Below are positions 1 to 6,500 of a stretch of 6,644 bases of DNA, piece by piece (position 1 is the stretch's first letter; every line of letters begins with the position of its first letter). The stretch spans positions 1-6,644 of the forward strand of contig JALWOO010000253.1 of the NCBI GenBank assembly GCA_027083485.1. Reading direction: 5' to 3'. The DNA comes from Amylibacter sp. (lineage in GTDB: Bacteria > Pseudomonadota > Alphaproteobacteria > Rhodobacterales > Rhodobacteraceae). The notes below the pieces were generated by a model, which was not told where the DNA came from, made no database searches, and saw only the letters and a list, made by a program, of their open reading frames with translations. A program made the position numbers and the translations under genes.

Positions 1-995
1 TACAGCATCGAGGCCTGCGTTGCCATCCGGCTCGGGAAATCCGTATAGCCGATGATGGTCACGCCATTGTCGGTGACAATTTTCTTGTCCATCACGGTCA
101 GCTTGCAGTTACCACCCTTTTCGGCGGCCAGATCAACGATCACACTGCCCGCTTTCATGGATTTAACCATGTCTTCGGTCCACAATTCCGGCGCTTCGCG
201 GTTCGGAATCAAGGCAGTTGTAATCACGATGTCGATGTCCGGTGCCAGCTCGCGGAATTTGGCCAGCTGCGCCTCGCGGAATTCGGGGCTGGAAACAGAG
301 GCGTAACCACCAGTGGCGGCACCATCCTGCATTTCTTCCTCGAAATCGAGGAACACAAATTCGGCCCCCATGGATTCGACCTGCTCGGCCACTTCCGGAC
401 GCACATCAAAGGCATAGGTGATCGCGCCAAGGCTGACCGATGTACCGATCGCGGCCAGACCGGCAACGCCCGCCCCCACAACCAGAACCTTTGCCGGTGG
501 CACCTTGCCCGCCGCCGTGACCTGACCGGTGAAGAACCGGCCAAAGTTGTTGCCGGCCTCGATAACCGCGCGATAGCCGGCGATATTGGCCATCGAGGAC
601 AAAGCGTCCATTTTCTGGGCACGCGAAATACGCGGCACCATTTCCATGGCGATCACGGTTGCGCATTTTTCCTTGGCCGCTTCCATACCGGCCTCGTTGG
701 CCGCCGGATTAAAGAACGAGATCAGCGTCAGATCCTTGCGCAGACGCTTTAGCTCGACCTCTTCAGGCTGGCGAACCTTGACAACGATATCCGCTGCTTT
801 CCACAGGGCAGCCGCGGTTTTCACCACTTCTACACCGGCGTCTTTGTAATCCTGATCCGAAAACCCCGCAGCCAGACCGGCTTTGGTTTCAATAACACAT
901 TCATGTCCGAGCTTTTGCAGTTGCTTGGCCGAATCCGGTGTCATAGCGACCCGGTTCTCGCCTTTGAAAAGCTCTTTTGGTGTGCCGATGCGCAT
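1..995 (-). CDS. pntA: NAD(P) transhydrogenase subunit alpha (partial, N-terminal part)
   Basis: This is the NAD(H)-binding subunit of the proton-translocating transhydrogenase, which with PntB passes hydride from NADH to NADP+ using the proton gradient at the inner membrane. The 331 visible codons begin MRIGTPKELFKGENRVAMTP, the usual start of the AlaDh/PNT N-terminal domain. The family RQD loop is intact (R122, Q127, D130 within PRISRAQKMDALSS). The NAD-binding fold follows, with GAGVAGL at about 174-180 and the acidic residue D197 in AFDVRPEV. The conserved stretches TTALIP, AGSVIVDLAAEKGGNC and IGYTDFPSR come next. The ATG at 995 is preceded by a near-perfect Shine-Dalgarno. The gene is cut by the left edge, so I cannot tell whether it is the long form (about 510-525 aa, with membrane helices) or the short split form (about 380 aa). 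pntB would be expected beyond the edge. Nothing looks broken in the visible part. Confidence 0.97.
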   Translation of the reverse strand, partial: MRIGTPKELFKGENRVAMTPDSAKQLQKLGHECVIETKAGLAAGFSDQDYKDAGVEVVKTAAALWKAADIVVKVRQPEEVELKRLRKDLTLISFFNPAANEAGMEAAKEKCATVIAMEMVPRISRAQKMDALSSMANIAGYRAVIEAGNNFGRFFTGQVTAAGKVPPAKVLVVGAGVAGLAAIGTSVSLGAITYAFDVRPEVAEQVESMGAEFVFLDFEEEMQDGAATGGYASVSSPEFREAQLAKFRELAPDIDIVITTALIPNREAPELWTEDMVKSMKAGSVIVDLAAEKGGNCKLTVMDKKIVTDNGVTIIGYTDFPSRMATQASML

Positions 996-1000
996 GACAA

Positions 1001-1009
1001 ACCTCCTTT
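1001..1009 (-). promoter_or_regulatory. Strong ribosome binding site of pntA
   Basis: On the minus strand the bases read AAAGGAGGT and lie five bases before the ATG at 995. They match the 16S rRNA anti-Shine-Dalgarno almost completely. This fixes the pntA start and suggests efficient translation. Confidence 0.85.
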
Positions 1010-1059
1010 GTTCAAGCGTTGTGGAAGCGACGTGCCCGAATGACCCGCCACACCGCAGA

Positions 1060-1173
1060 TTTATACATCTTTGGGATGCATCTAGCAGTATCTCGCAGGC
1101 TTGCCATAGCGAAAAAATGCGACTGCGACACTTTCTTCCACAGTTTATCCGATTTGCGCAACTTTCAGGACAA
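1060..1173 (-). promoter_or_regulatory. Candidate pntA promoters (weak matches)
   Basis: Two sigma-70-like candidates read toward pntA. The nearer has a good -10, TATAAA (1060-1065), but the hexamer 17 bases upstream (CTGCTA) is a poor -35. It would give a leader of about 55-60 nt. The farther pairs TTGTCC (1168-1173) with GATAAA (1144-1149) across 18 bases, matching consensus at four of six positions in each box. pntA must have its own promoter, because a terminator separates it from yebC upstream. Which candidate is used cannot be decided by eye. Confidence 0.3.
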
Positions 1174-1231
1174 TAGCATGCAACGGCATACCGTATACCT
1201 GAGAATTTTCCTTATTTTACCGGATAAAGCG

Positions 1232-1291
1232 TTTCAACTTGATGTTGAAAGGCAATTCCCGGCCTTTCGCCAACGCTCGAACGGGAATTGC
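1232..1291. repeat. Two adjacent inverted repeats in the pntA upstream region
   Basis: The first hairpin has a 7-bp stem (TTTCAAC at 1232-1238 with GTTGAAA at 1244-1250) and a 5-nt loop. The second has a perfect 10-bp stem (GCAATTCCCG at 1252-1261 with CGGGAATTGC at 1282-1291) enclosing 20 nt, with a nested 4-bp TTCG/CGAA pairing. One base separates them. Neither is followed by a clear T-run on either strand. They lie about 240-300 bp upstream of the pntA start, between it and the yebC terminator. Possible roles are an operator, a secondary processing site or a small RNA. I can only support the symmetry. The rest of the 996-1421 gap, apart from the sites listed separately, holds no credible gene. 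Confidence 0.5.
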
Positions 1292-1346
1292 GTTGTCTGT
1301 TGATCCAAACAAAAACGATTCGCCTATTTTGAACCTTTGCCACGCC

Positions 1347-1405
1347 CCGAAAACAAAATATCCCCGCAAGGGCATTGTCCAACAATGCCTCCGGCGGGGA
1401 TATTT
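1347..1405 (-). terminator. Intrinsic terminator of yebC
   Basis: A perfect 12-bp outer stem (1356-1367 with 1394-1405, AAATATCCCCGC and its complement) encloses a perfect 8-bp inner stem (GGCATTGT at 1371-1378 with ACAATGCC at 1382-1389) and a 3-nt loop. Small internal bulges separate the two stems. Read on the minus strand, the hairpin runs into ATATTTTGTTTTC, the expected U-rich tail. It begins about 17 bp after the yebC stop codon. The plus-strand side lacks a T-run, so it should act only on yebC transcripts and insulate pntA. Confidence 0.85.
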
Positions 1406-1421
1406 GAAGAAAATGGAATGC

Positions 1422-2162
1422 TTACAGCTGGGCCATGACCTCGTCCGAAATGTCGAAATTGGCGGTGACGGTCTGCACATCGTCGTCATCTTCCAATGCT
1501 TCAACCAGACGCAGCAGTTTTTCCGCCCCCGCCAGATCAAGCGGCGTGGTCACATTCGGCTTCCAGATCAGTTTGGAGGATTCCGATTCGCCCAGCGCGG
1601 CCTCGAGCGCGTTGGAAACCGCATGCAGGTCTGTGGCTTCGCAATAAATCTCGTGGCCGTCTTCGCTGCTTTCGACATCATCGGCACCGGCTTCGATTGC
1701 GGCCTCAAAGATCGTATCCGCATCGCCCGCAGAGGCCGGATAGGTTACCAGCCCCTTGCGTTCGAACATGAACGCCACCGCGCCGGATTCCGCCAGATTG
1801 CCGCCGGATTTGGCAAAAATCGAGCGCACAGAACTTGCGGTGCGGTTTTTGTTGTCGGTCATGGCTTCGACAATCACCGCCACGCCTTCGGGACCATAGC
1901 CCTCGTAACGAATTTCCTCGTAGTTCTCGCCATCCGCCGCAGAAGCCTTGCCAATGGCGCGCGCGATCACGTCTTTGGGCACCGATTGGGATTTGGCCTC
2001 TTTTACGGCCATGCGCAAACGCGGGTTTTTCTCAGGGTCCGGGTCGCCCATTTTGGCGGCCACGGTGATTTCCTTGGACAGTTTTGAAAACAGCTTGGAA
2101 CGCGCTGCGTCCTGACGCCCCTTGCGGTGCTGGATATTTGCCCATTTGGAATGGCCGGCCAT
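1422..2162 (-). CDS. yebC: YebC/PmpR family translation and regulatory factor
   Basis: This 246-aa protein is a complete member of the YebC/TACO1 family, whose usual length is about 240-250 aa. It begins [20 protein letters not shown], the family signature, and continues with [17 protein letters not shown], the [21 protein letters not shown] segment, [23 protein letters not shown] and [22 protein letters not shown]. It ends in an acidic stretch, [20 protein letters not shown]. Family members are cytoplasmic. They have been described as DNA-binding regulators (PmpR) and, more recently, as translation factors that relieve ribosome stalling at proline-rich stretches, as human TACO1 does in mitochondria. 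In many proteobacteria yebC sits beside ruvC; here it stands alone as a single-gene unit with its own promoter and terminator. A GGGAG Shine-Dalgarno (2169-2173) six bases upstream supports the ATG at 2162. The identification is very secure; the exact molecular role in this organism is inferred. Confidence 0.97.
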   Translation of the reverse strand: MAGHSKWANIQHRKGRQDAARSKLFSKLSKEITVAAKMGDPDPEKNPRLRMAVKEAKSQSVPKDVIARAIGKASAADGENYEEIRYEGYGPEGVAVIVEAMTDNKNRTASSVRSIFAKSGGNLAESGAVAFMFERKGLVTYPASAGDADTIFEAAIEAGADDVESSEDGHEIYCEATDLHAVSNALEAALGESESSKLIWKPNVTTPLDLAGAEKLLRLVEALEDDDDVQTVTANFDISDEVMAQL

Positions 2163-2196
2163 GGTGAACTCCCGTGCGGTAAAATTGATCCCCGCC

Positions 2197-2226
2197 TCTA
2201 TAGGCCAGCCCCCGCCCCCTGTTCAA
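2197..2226 (-). promoter_or_regulatory. Sigma-70-type promoter of yebC
   Basis: On the minus strand, TTGAAC (2221-2226) and TATAGA (2197-2202) are separated by an 18-base G-rich spacer. Transcription would begin near 2190 and give a leader of roughly 28 nt before the yebC ATG at 2162. Both boxes match consensus well, and the position suits a one-gene unit. In the rest of the divergent intergenic region (2163-2298) I see no comparably good promoter for the plus-strand permease. Confidence 0.6.
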
Positions 2227-2298
2227 GCCCCGACTGTATCACATCGGATGTTGCGCTTTTCGCGCTGATAGGATTGTTTACCCATAAAGGGGCAAATC

Positions 2299-4080
2299 AT
2301 GACCACAGACCAAATCATCCTATTCTCGCTGTTCGGCGGTTTTTTCGCCCTGCTTCTCTGGGGGCGCTGGCGCTATGACATCGTCGCCTTTGGGGCGCTG
2401 ATGATCGGGGTGTTGGCCGGTGTGGTGCCGACCAAACATGCCTTTGACGGGTTCGGCCATCCGGCGACGCTGGTGGTGGCGCTGGTGCTGATTGTTTCTG
2501 CCGGTCTGGTGAATTCCGGCGCGGTGCAGCTGATTACCCGCGCCCTGATTGATGCGGGGCGCTCGCTTGGCCTGCATATCGTGATCATGGGCAGTGTCGG
2601 TGCGGTGCTGTCGGCCTTTATGAACAACGTGGCGGCGCTGGCCTTGTTGATGCCGGTTGACATACAGACCGCCAAAAAGGCCAAGCGCGATCCCGGCCTG
2701 TCCCTGATGCCGCTGTCATTTGCCACCATCCTTGGCGGCATGGTCACCATGATCGGCACGCCGCCCAACATTATTATTGCCACCATCCGCGAAGATGCCT
2801 TTGGCGTACCGTTCAAGATGTTCGATTTCGCGCCTGTGGGCCTGATTGCGGCGCTGGCAGGGCTGTTGTTCGTGGCCACCATCGGCTGGCGGCTGATCCC
2901 GCGCCACGCCGACGGCAAGGGTGCCGGTGACAAGCTGCTGGAAATCGCCGATTATGTGGCGGAACTGACCGTTCCGGAAGGCTCCAAACTGATCGGGCAA
3001 CGCCTGTCCGAGCTGCTGGAAGAGGCCGAAAACGCCGATGTGGCGATCCTCGGGCTGGTGCGTGACGGAAAGCGGGTCTATGGCTCTGCCCAGCGCCGCG
3101 TGCTGCGCGCCGGTGATGCCTTGGTGCTGGAGGCCGCGCCAGATGCGCTGGATGAATTCCGCACCACCTTCAAGCTTGGTTTTGCCGACGAGGCCCGTCA
3201 GGAAAAGGTCAAAGCCACCGGCGAGGGCCTGACCCTGACCGAGGTCGTCGTCCCCGAAGACAGCCGCATTGCCGGCAAAACCGCCCTGAGCGTGGGGCTG
3301 AACTGGCGCAAGAATACCATCCTGATGGGGATTTCACGGCGCGGCAAACGCATCAGCAAACAGGTGCGGCGTACCAAAATCCTGCCCGGCGATATTCTGT
3401 TGCTGCTCACCCCTGCCGACAGCGTAGGCGAGGTCACGGAATGGCTCGGCGCGCTGCCCTTGGCCGAACGCGGGCTGGTGGTGACGCAGGATTCCAAAAC
3501 ATGGATGGCCATCGGCTTTTTCGCCGCCGCCGTTACCGCCGCCAGTTTCGGGCTGGTGTATCTGCCCGTCGCCCTTGGCGTGGTGGTGTCGCTTTATGTG
3601 CTGACCAAAATCGTACCGCTGGCAGAGGTTTACGACCACATCAACTGGCCGGTGGTGGTGCTGCTCGGCTCGATGATCCCGCTCGGGCAGGCGCTGGAAA
3701 GCTCTGGCGGCACGCAGTTGATCGCCAATTCCCTGATCGGCCTGACCGCGGGCATGGCCCCCTGGGCCATTCTGACGGTGCTGATGATCGTCACCATGAC
3801 CCTGTCGGATGTGCTGAACAACACCGCCACCACCATCGTCGCCGCCCCCGTAGGCATCAAGATGGCCGAGAGCCTTGGCGTTTCCGCCGACCCGTTCCTG
3901 ATGGCCGTGGCTGTTGCGGCGAGCTGTGCTTTCCTGACCCCGATCGGCCACAAGAACAACACCCTGATCCTGGGTCCGGGCGGCTATCGCTTTGGCGATT
4001 ACTGGCGCACCGGCCTGCCGCTGGAAGTGCTGATCGTGGCGGTGAGCATTCCGGCAATTCTGGTATTCTGGCCGATGTGA
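2299..4080 (+). CDS. SLC13-family permease with two RCK_C (TrkA-C) domains
   Basis: This 593-aa inner-membrane protein has the layout of the SLC13/CitMHS-type permeases that carry regulatory RCK_C domains. The N-terminal membrane half (about residues 5-199) contains the helix-break motifs FMNNVAALALLMPV (N109, N110) and MIGTPPNIII (151-160). Two cytoplasmic RCK_C domains follow, at about 220-287 (VAELTVPEGSKLIG) and about 313-384 (EVVVPEDSRIAG). The C-terminal half (about 401-593) has the matching repeat motifs SDVLNNTATTIVAAP (from S503) and TPIGHKNNTLILGPGGY (547-563). Relatives are sodium- or proton-coupled anion transporters, for instance for sulfate or dicarboxylates; the substrate here cannot be read from sequence. 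The RCK_C domains may bind a ligand that gates transport. AAAGGGG (2286-2292) lies six bases before the ATG. The gene is transcribed divergently from yebC and ends 10 bp from a convergent gene. No defect is visible. Confidence 0.9.
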   Translation: MTTDQIILFSLFGGFFALLLWGRWRYDIVAFGALMIGVLAGVVPTKHAFDGFGHPATLVVALVLIVSAGLVNSGAVQLITRALIDAGRSLGLHIVIMGSVGAVLSAFMNNVAALALLMPVDIQTAKKAKRDPGLSLMPLSFATILGGMVTMIGTPPNIIIATIREDAFGVPFKMFDFAPVGLIAALAGLLFVATIGWRLIPRHADGKGAGDKLLEIADYVAELTVPEGSKLIGQRLSELLEEAENADVAILGLVRDGKRVYGSAQRRVLRAGDALVLEAAPDALDEFRTTFKLGFADEARQEKVKATGEGLTLTEVVVPEDSRIAGKTALSVGLNWRKNTILMGISRRGKRISKQVRRTKILPGDILLLLTPADSVGEVTEWLGALPLAERGLVVTQDSKTWMAIGFFAAAVTAASFGLVYLPVALGVVVSLYVLTKIVPLAEVYDHINWPVVVLLGSMIPLGQALESSGGTQLIANSLIGLTAGMAPWAILTVLMIVTMTLSDVLNNTATTIVAAPVGIKMAESLGVSADPFLMAVAVAASCAFLTPIGHKNNTLILGPGGYRFGDYWRTGLPLEVLIVAVSIPAILVFWPM

Positions 4081-4090
4081 GGGATGCGGA

Positions 4091-4762
4091 TCAAGAGCGG
4101 GTGAAATTGCTCCCCCGCCCCAACCCGAAGCGCAAACAGGCCGCAATCACCGCCAGCGCCAGCAGCAGCCAGATGATCCCCCACATCTGACCGCTGCCAA
4201 AGGTCAGCCGTGCCAGTTGCGCCGCGTCTGAACCGCTGTCGCTGCGCAAGAGCGTGTCGCTGACAATATCGTAGGGCACGTAAATCATGCTGGCCAGCCC
4301 GATCACCCGCAGCCCCAGATCATTGACCACCGCCGGCAGTTTCCACGCGCTCAGCACCACGGCAACACCGGTTCCCAGCCCGAACAGCACCACAAAACTG
4401 TCGCGCGCATACAGGCCGGTGATCGCCAACAACAACACCCCGAGCGCCGCCATCATCACCCGATCCCAGCGGCTGCGCACCGCCAGCACAAACAGAACCA
4501 CGCCGATCAGCAAAGACCCCAGATACCCCGCCGATACAATCGCCAGAATATTACCGCCCCGAGTCAGCGTCACCCCGCCCTGATTGGCGTGCAAATTGAT
4601 GCTGTCGATGCTGCCACCGGTAACAACCGCTGCCAGCCCGTGGGCGATTTCATGGAAAAATACGACCAGAATTTTCAGCGGCAAAACCACCGGCGTGCGC
4701 CACAGGGCGAAAACCACCCCGGTAATCAGGATCAATTGCCAATGGCCTTTTATGGTTTGCAT
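4091..4762 (-). CDS. M50B-type membrane metallopeptidase
   Basis: This hydrophobic 223-aa protein carries a zinc-protease motif inside its first membrane region: FFHEIAHGLAAVVTGG, with H37, E38 and H41 forming HExxH. A second membrane region contains ILAIVSAGYLGSLLIG, and the C-terminal part has YVPYDIVSDT, where D165 or D169 is a candidate third zinc ligand, followed by SDAAQLARLTF. This pattern fits the small M50B family of site-2-protease-like enzymes, which have no PDZ domain. Substrates of this group are largely unknown. The longest reading frame starts with TTG at 4768, but AGAGGG (4769-4774) abuts that codon and lies six bases before the ATG at 4762. I therefore choose ATG 4762. The gene converges on the SLC13 permease with a 10-bp gap and diverges from the dipeptidase remnant. 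An M50B fold is likely; its role as an active protease is inferred from the intact motif. Confidence 0.8.
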   Translation of the reverse strand: MQTIKGHWQLILITGVVFALWRTPVVLPLKILVVFFHEIAHGLAAVVTGGSIDSINLHANQGGVTLTRGGNILAIVSAGYLGSLLIGVVLFVLAVRSRWDRVMMAALGVLLLAITGLYARDSFVVLFGLGTGVAVVLSAWKLPAVVNDLGLRVIGLASMIYVPYDIVSDTLLRSDSGSDAAQLARLTFGSGQMWGIIWLLLALAVIAACLRFGLGRGSNFTRS

Positions 4763-4768
4763 TTCCAA

Positions 4769-4774
4769 CCCTCT
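4769..4774 (-). promoter_or_regulatory. Ribosome binding site that decides the M50B start
   Basis: On the minus strand AGAGGG sits six bases before ATG 4762 and directly against TTG 4768. Normal spacing favours the ATG, which makes the protein two residues shorter than the longest frame. Confidence 0.6.
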
Positions 4775-4796
4775 GGATTTCCCTGCTCAACAATGG

Positions 4797-4823
4797 CATG
4801 TTGCCGCCAAACAAGGCAACATG
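4797..4823. repeat. Perfect 9-bp dyad at the start of the dipeptidase remnant
   Basis: CATGTTGCC (4797-4805) and GGCAACATG (4815-4823) are exact reverse complements separated by 9 bases. The right arm ends on the first G of the GGAG Shine-Dalgarno (4823-4826) of the plus-strand gene. The dyad lies in the 70-bp divergent gap between it and the M50B gene. It could be a protein-binding operator serving one or both genes, or an mRNA hairpin next to the ribosome binding site. The symmetry is certain; the function is a guess. Confidence 0.55.
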
Positions 4824-4832
4824 GAGCATGCT

Positions 4833-5462
4833 ATGAGTATCCTCAAATGGATGTTTTTTTCCATACTCGGCCTGGGCATTCTGGGCCTGACCGCCTTTTT
4901 GACCTTTGGTCCGGCCAGCATCGAACGGGGGCGCAACAAGGTGGCCGCCTACGATCCCTATCTGGTGAGCACGGCGGCACGAAAACGACATGACAGGCTG
5001 TTGTGGAAACGCGACCTTCTGGAACGCGGAACCCGTGGGCAGGGGGGCATCCCGCGCCTGCAAAAAGGCAATGTTGCCATTCAGTTTTTTACCGCCGTCA
5101 CCAAAAGTCCGGCTGGCCTGAACCATCAACGAAACGCAGCCGATACGCCAGATAACATCACCTTGATGGCACTGGGACAAATGTGGCCGCCTGCGATCTG
5201 GCAGAGTATTTTTGAACGCGCGATCTATCAAGCCCGTAAACTACATGGTTTTGAGGCCTGCGCCCTCAATTCGCTCAAGATTATCAACCCCCCTGCCGAT
5301 CTGGAAACCCTTCTGCAAAGCCGCGCCGAAGGCGAGAAAACAATCGCGGCACTCCTTGAGATCGAAGACACGCACACATTGAAAGCCGGCGTTTGTGAAA
5401 TCCACATTCGCAAGCTGATGGGCGAAAATATGCTACGGGTTTTGCGACAACGGCTAATTTAG
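4833..5462 (+). pseudogene. Membrane dipeptidase (peptidase M19) remnant with internal deletions
   Basis: The 209-codon frame looks like a shortened M19 (renal dipeptidase family) enzyme of the membrane-anchored type, normally about 390-410 aa. Residues 6-27 form the membrane anchor, followed by DPYLVSTAARKRHDRLLWKR. In relatives the corresponding stretch contains the zinc motif HxD, as in VVDLHADSLLW; here about ten residues, including HxD, are absent around H53-D54. The region from WKRDLLERG to LETLLQSRAEGEKTIAALLE (about 58-176) keeps the family pattern, for example FFTAVTKSPAGLNHQRN and MWPPAIWQSIFERAIYQARKLHGFEA. E178 in LLEIEDTH could be the bridging glutamate. At about residue 186 the frame jumps to EIHIRKLMGENMLRVLRQRL, the usual M19 C-terminal tail, so the middle part with the two further zinc histidines is missing. 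No stop or frameshift interrupts the frame. I chose ATG 4833 because GGAG (4823-4826) lies six bases upstream; ATG 4821 is a weaker alternative. A catalytic product is unlikely. Confidence 0.75.
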
Positions 5463-5470
5463 CTTAATTA
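5455..5470. repeat. AT-rich imperfect palindrome between two convergent genes
   Basis: The 16 bases TAATTTAGCTTAATTA are self-complementary except at one central pair. They include the stop codon of the dipeptidase remnant (5460-5462) and lie in the short gap before the convergent gene that ends at 5490. The stem is too AT-rich, and has no following T-run, to be called an intrinsic terminator with confidence. Confidence 0.3.
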
Positions 5471-5489
5471 TGCAAAATCGCCAAAACCC

Positions 5490-6500
5490 CTAACCGGAAC
5501 AAATCCCCTGTAAAGCAATCCAGTCGCCATCTTTCAGGCGAGGCTGATAATCCACCTTGACCGGATCGGCATCAATCAGGCCCTGCGTGGTAGCCAAGCT
5601 GTGGTCCAACGCATGGGCAAAAGGGCTTGAGGTCAGGCCAACCTTGGCAAACAGGGCAAGCAAATCCCTGTCGTCAGGCCGCACCAATGGCCCCGAAAGG
5701 CGCGCTGTGGCAAATTCGGCCAGCTTGGCATCACTCACCCTTCCATTGGCCAGAAACGTCAGCGTGGCCTGTGTGCCGATGCTGTTGAACAATTGCTGCA
5801 TGGGCGGAACCTCATGTGCGTGCGCCTGTTCCATCAACACAAATCCGGCCGCCACCTCGGGACCGGAATATTCCTCGACCAGGGAGCGGTTGATCAAAAC
5901 GATATTACCGGGCAGATGGGTTGAAAACCGCGCGCCCATGTCCACCACATAGAGCTGGTAAGCCGGCCCCAGCAACCAGTCGCGCATTTTATCAAGCGCG
6001 CGTTGGCCGAGGTCATCCGAACAGGGCTTGCCGGTCAGATCGCTGACCTTGGCCAACAGAGCCTCGCCAATTTGTTGACGCTTGGCCACCGGCATTACCT
6101 GCACGGCATATTGTGCGGAAATCGACGGCAAACCCCAAATCGAAAAACCGGCAATCGCCAGCCCCACAACACCGGCCACCAGCCAGCGCAACCGCCCCGG
6201 ATGTGTCTGGCTCCGGTGCAGGCTTTGGCGAACCTTGTCAATGGCTTCGACCATCAGCGGATCGTCGATTTCCAGCGTTTCATCATTGCCCTTGTCCGGC
6301 GCATAAACCACCGGCAATTCGCCCTTGGACAACACCCGCACCGCCGCCAGAGACCAATGCGCCAGCGGCATATCGTTTTTGTCGGACAACACAAGCGACG
6401 CCGCCCCGAAGGACACAACCACCTCGCGGCGTTGCGCATCCTCTGTTTCACGCCACAGCCCGATTGCCTCGAGCCGTTCATATTCTTTAAGTGCCGTCAT
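5490..6500 (-). CDS. Single-pass membrane protein with degenerate M48-like peptidase domain
   Basis: I read a 336-aa protein starting at ATG 6500 (MTALKEYERLEAIGLWRE). An in-frame ATG at 6545 would add 15 residues, but it has no Shine-Dalgarno and its extra basic sequence looks unlike the rest. The start at 6500 has only a weak AGG (6505-6507). Residues 1-100 form a soluble domain (DAQRREVVVSFGAASLVLSD, then HWSLAAVRVL and YAPDKGNDETLEIDD). One membrane helix lies at about 104-124, followed by a C-terminal domain. There, FSTHLPGNIVLINRSLVEEY followed by AAGFVLMEQAHAHE (about 193-230) lines up with the M48 core, in which a PGG-I-hydrophobic strand precedes HExxH. In this alignment HExxH reads MEQAH (223-227): the first zinc histidine is replaced while Glu and the second His remain. 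It is probably inactive as a peptidase. Cysteines are few (C150 and C334 near the end, in LQGICSG). The gene converges on the dipeptidase remnant with a 27-bp gap. The function is unknown. Confidence 0.75.
   Translation of the reverse strand: MTALKEYERLEAIGLWRETEDAQRREVVVSFGAASLVLSDKNDMPLAHWSLAAVRVLSKGELPVVYAPDKGNDETLEIDDPLMVEAIDKVRQSLHRSQTHPGRLRWLVAGVVGLAIAGFSIWGLPSISAQYAVQVMPVAKRQQIGEALLAKVSDLTGKPCSDDLGQRALDKMRDWLLGPAYQLYVVDMGARFSTHLPGNIVLINRSLVEEYSGPEVAAGFVLMEQAHAHEVPPMQQLFNSIGTQATLTFLANGRVSDAKLAEFATARLSGPLVRPDDRDLLALFAKVGLTSSPFAHALDHSLATTQGLIDADPVKVDYQPRLKDGDWIALQGICSG

Noticed and set aside
1239..2087. Long open frame (282 codons) on the plus strand opposite yebC
   Set aside because: It is antisense to a highly conserved gene, starts inside the hairpin region, runs through the yebC terminator and yields histidine- and arginine-rich sequence with no recognisable domain. 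It is a by-product of GC-rich codon use.
4081..4125. Possible bidirectional terminator between the permease and M50B genes
   Set aside because: Short complementary pieces (GAGC/GCTC, GCGGG/CCCGC) exist, but no continuous stem with a T-run was found, and most of the span is M50B coding sequence.
3334..4146. Long minus-strand open frame (270 codons) opposite the SLC13 permease
   Set aside because: Its composition (repeated H, G, Q, D) is typical of the antisense of GC-rich membrane-protein codons. It overlaps a clear gene and has no ribosome binding site of note.
3441..4190. Plus-strand 249-codon frame overlapping the permease in another frame
   Set aside because: It is arginine-rich out-of-frame sequence through conserved permease motifs, and it ends inside the convergent M50B gene.
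4584..4832. Upstream extension of the dipeptidase frame to 292 codons
   Set aside because: The extra 83 residues run antisense through the M50B coding region and have no M19 character. The ribosome binding site and membrane anchor place the start at 4833.
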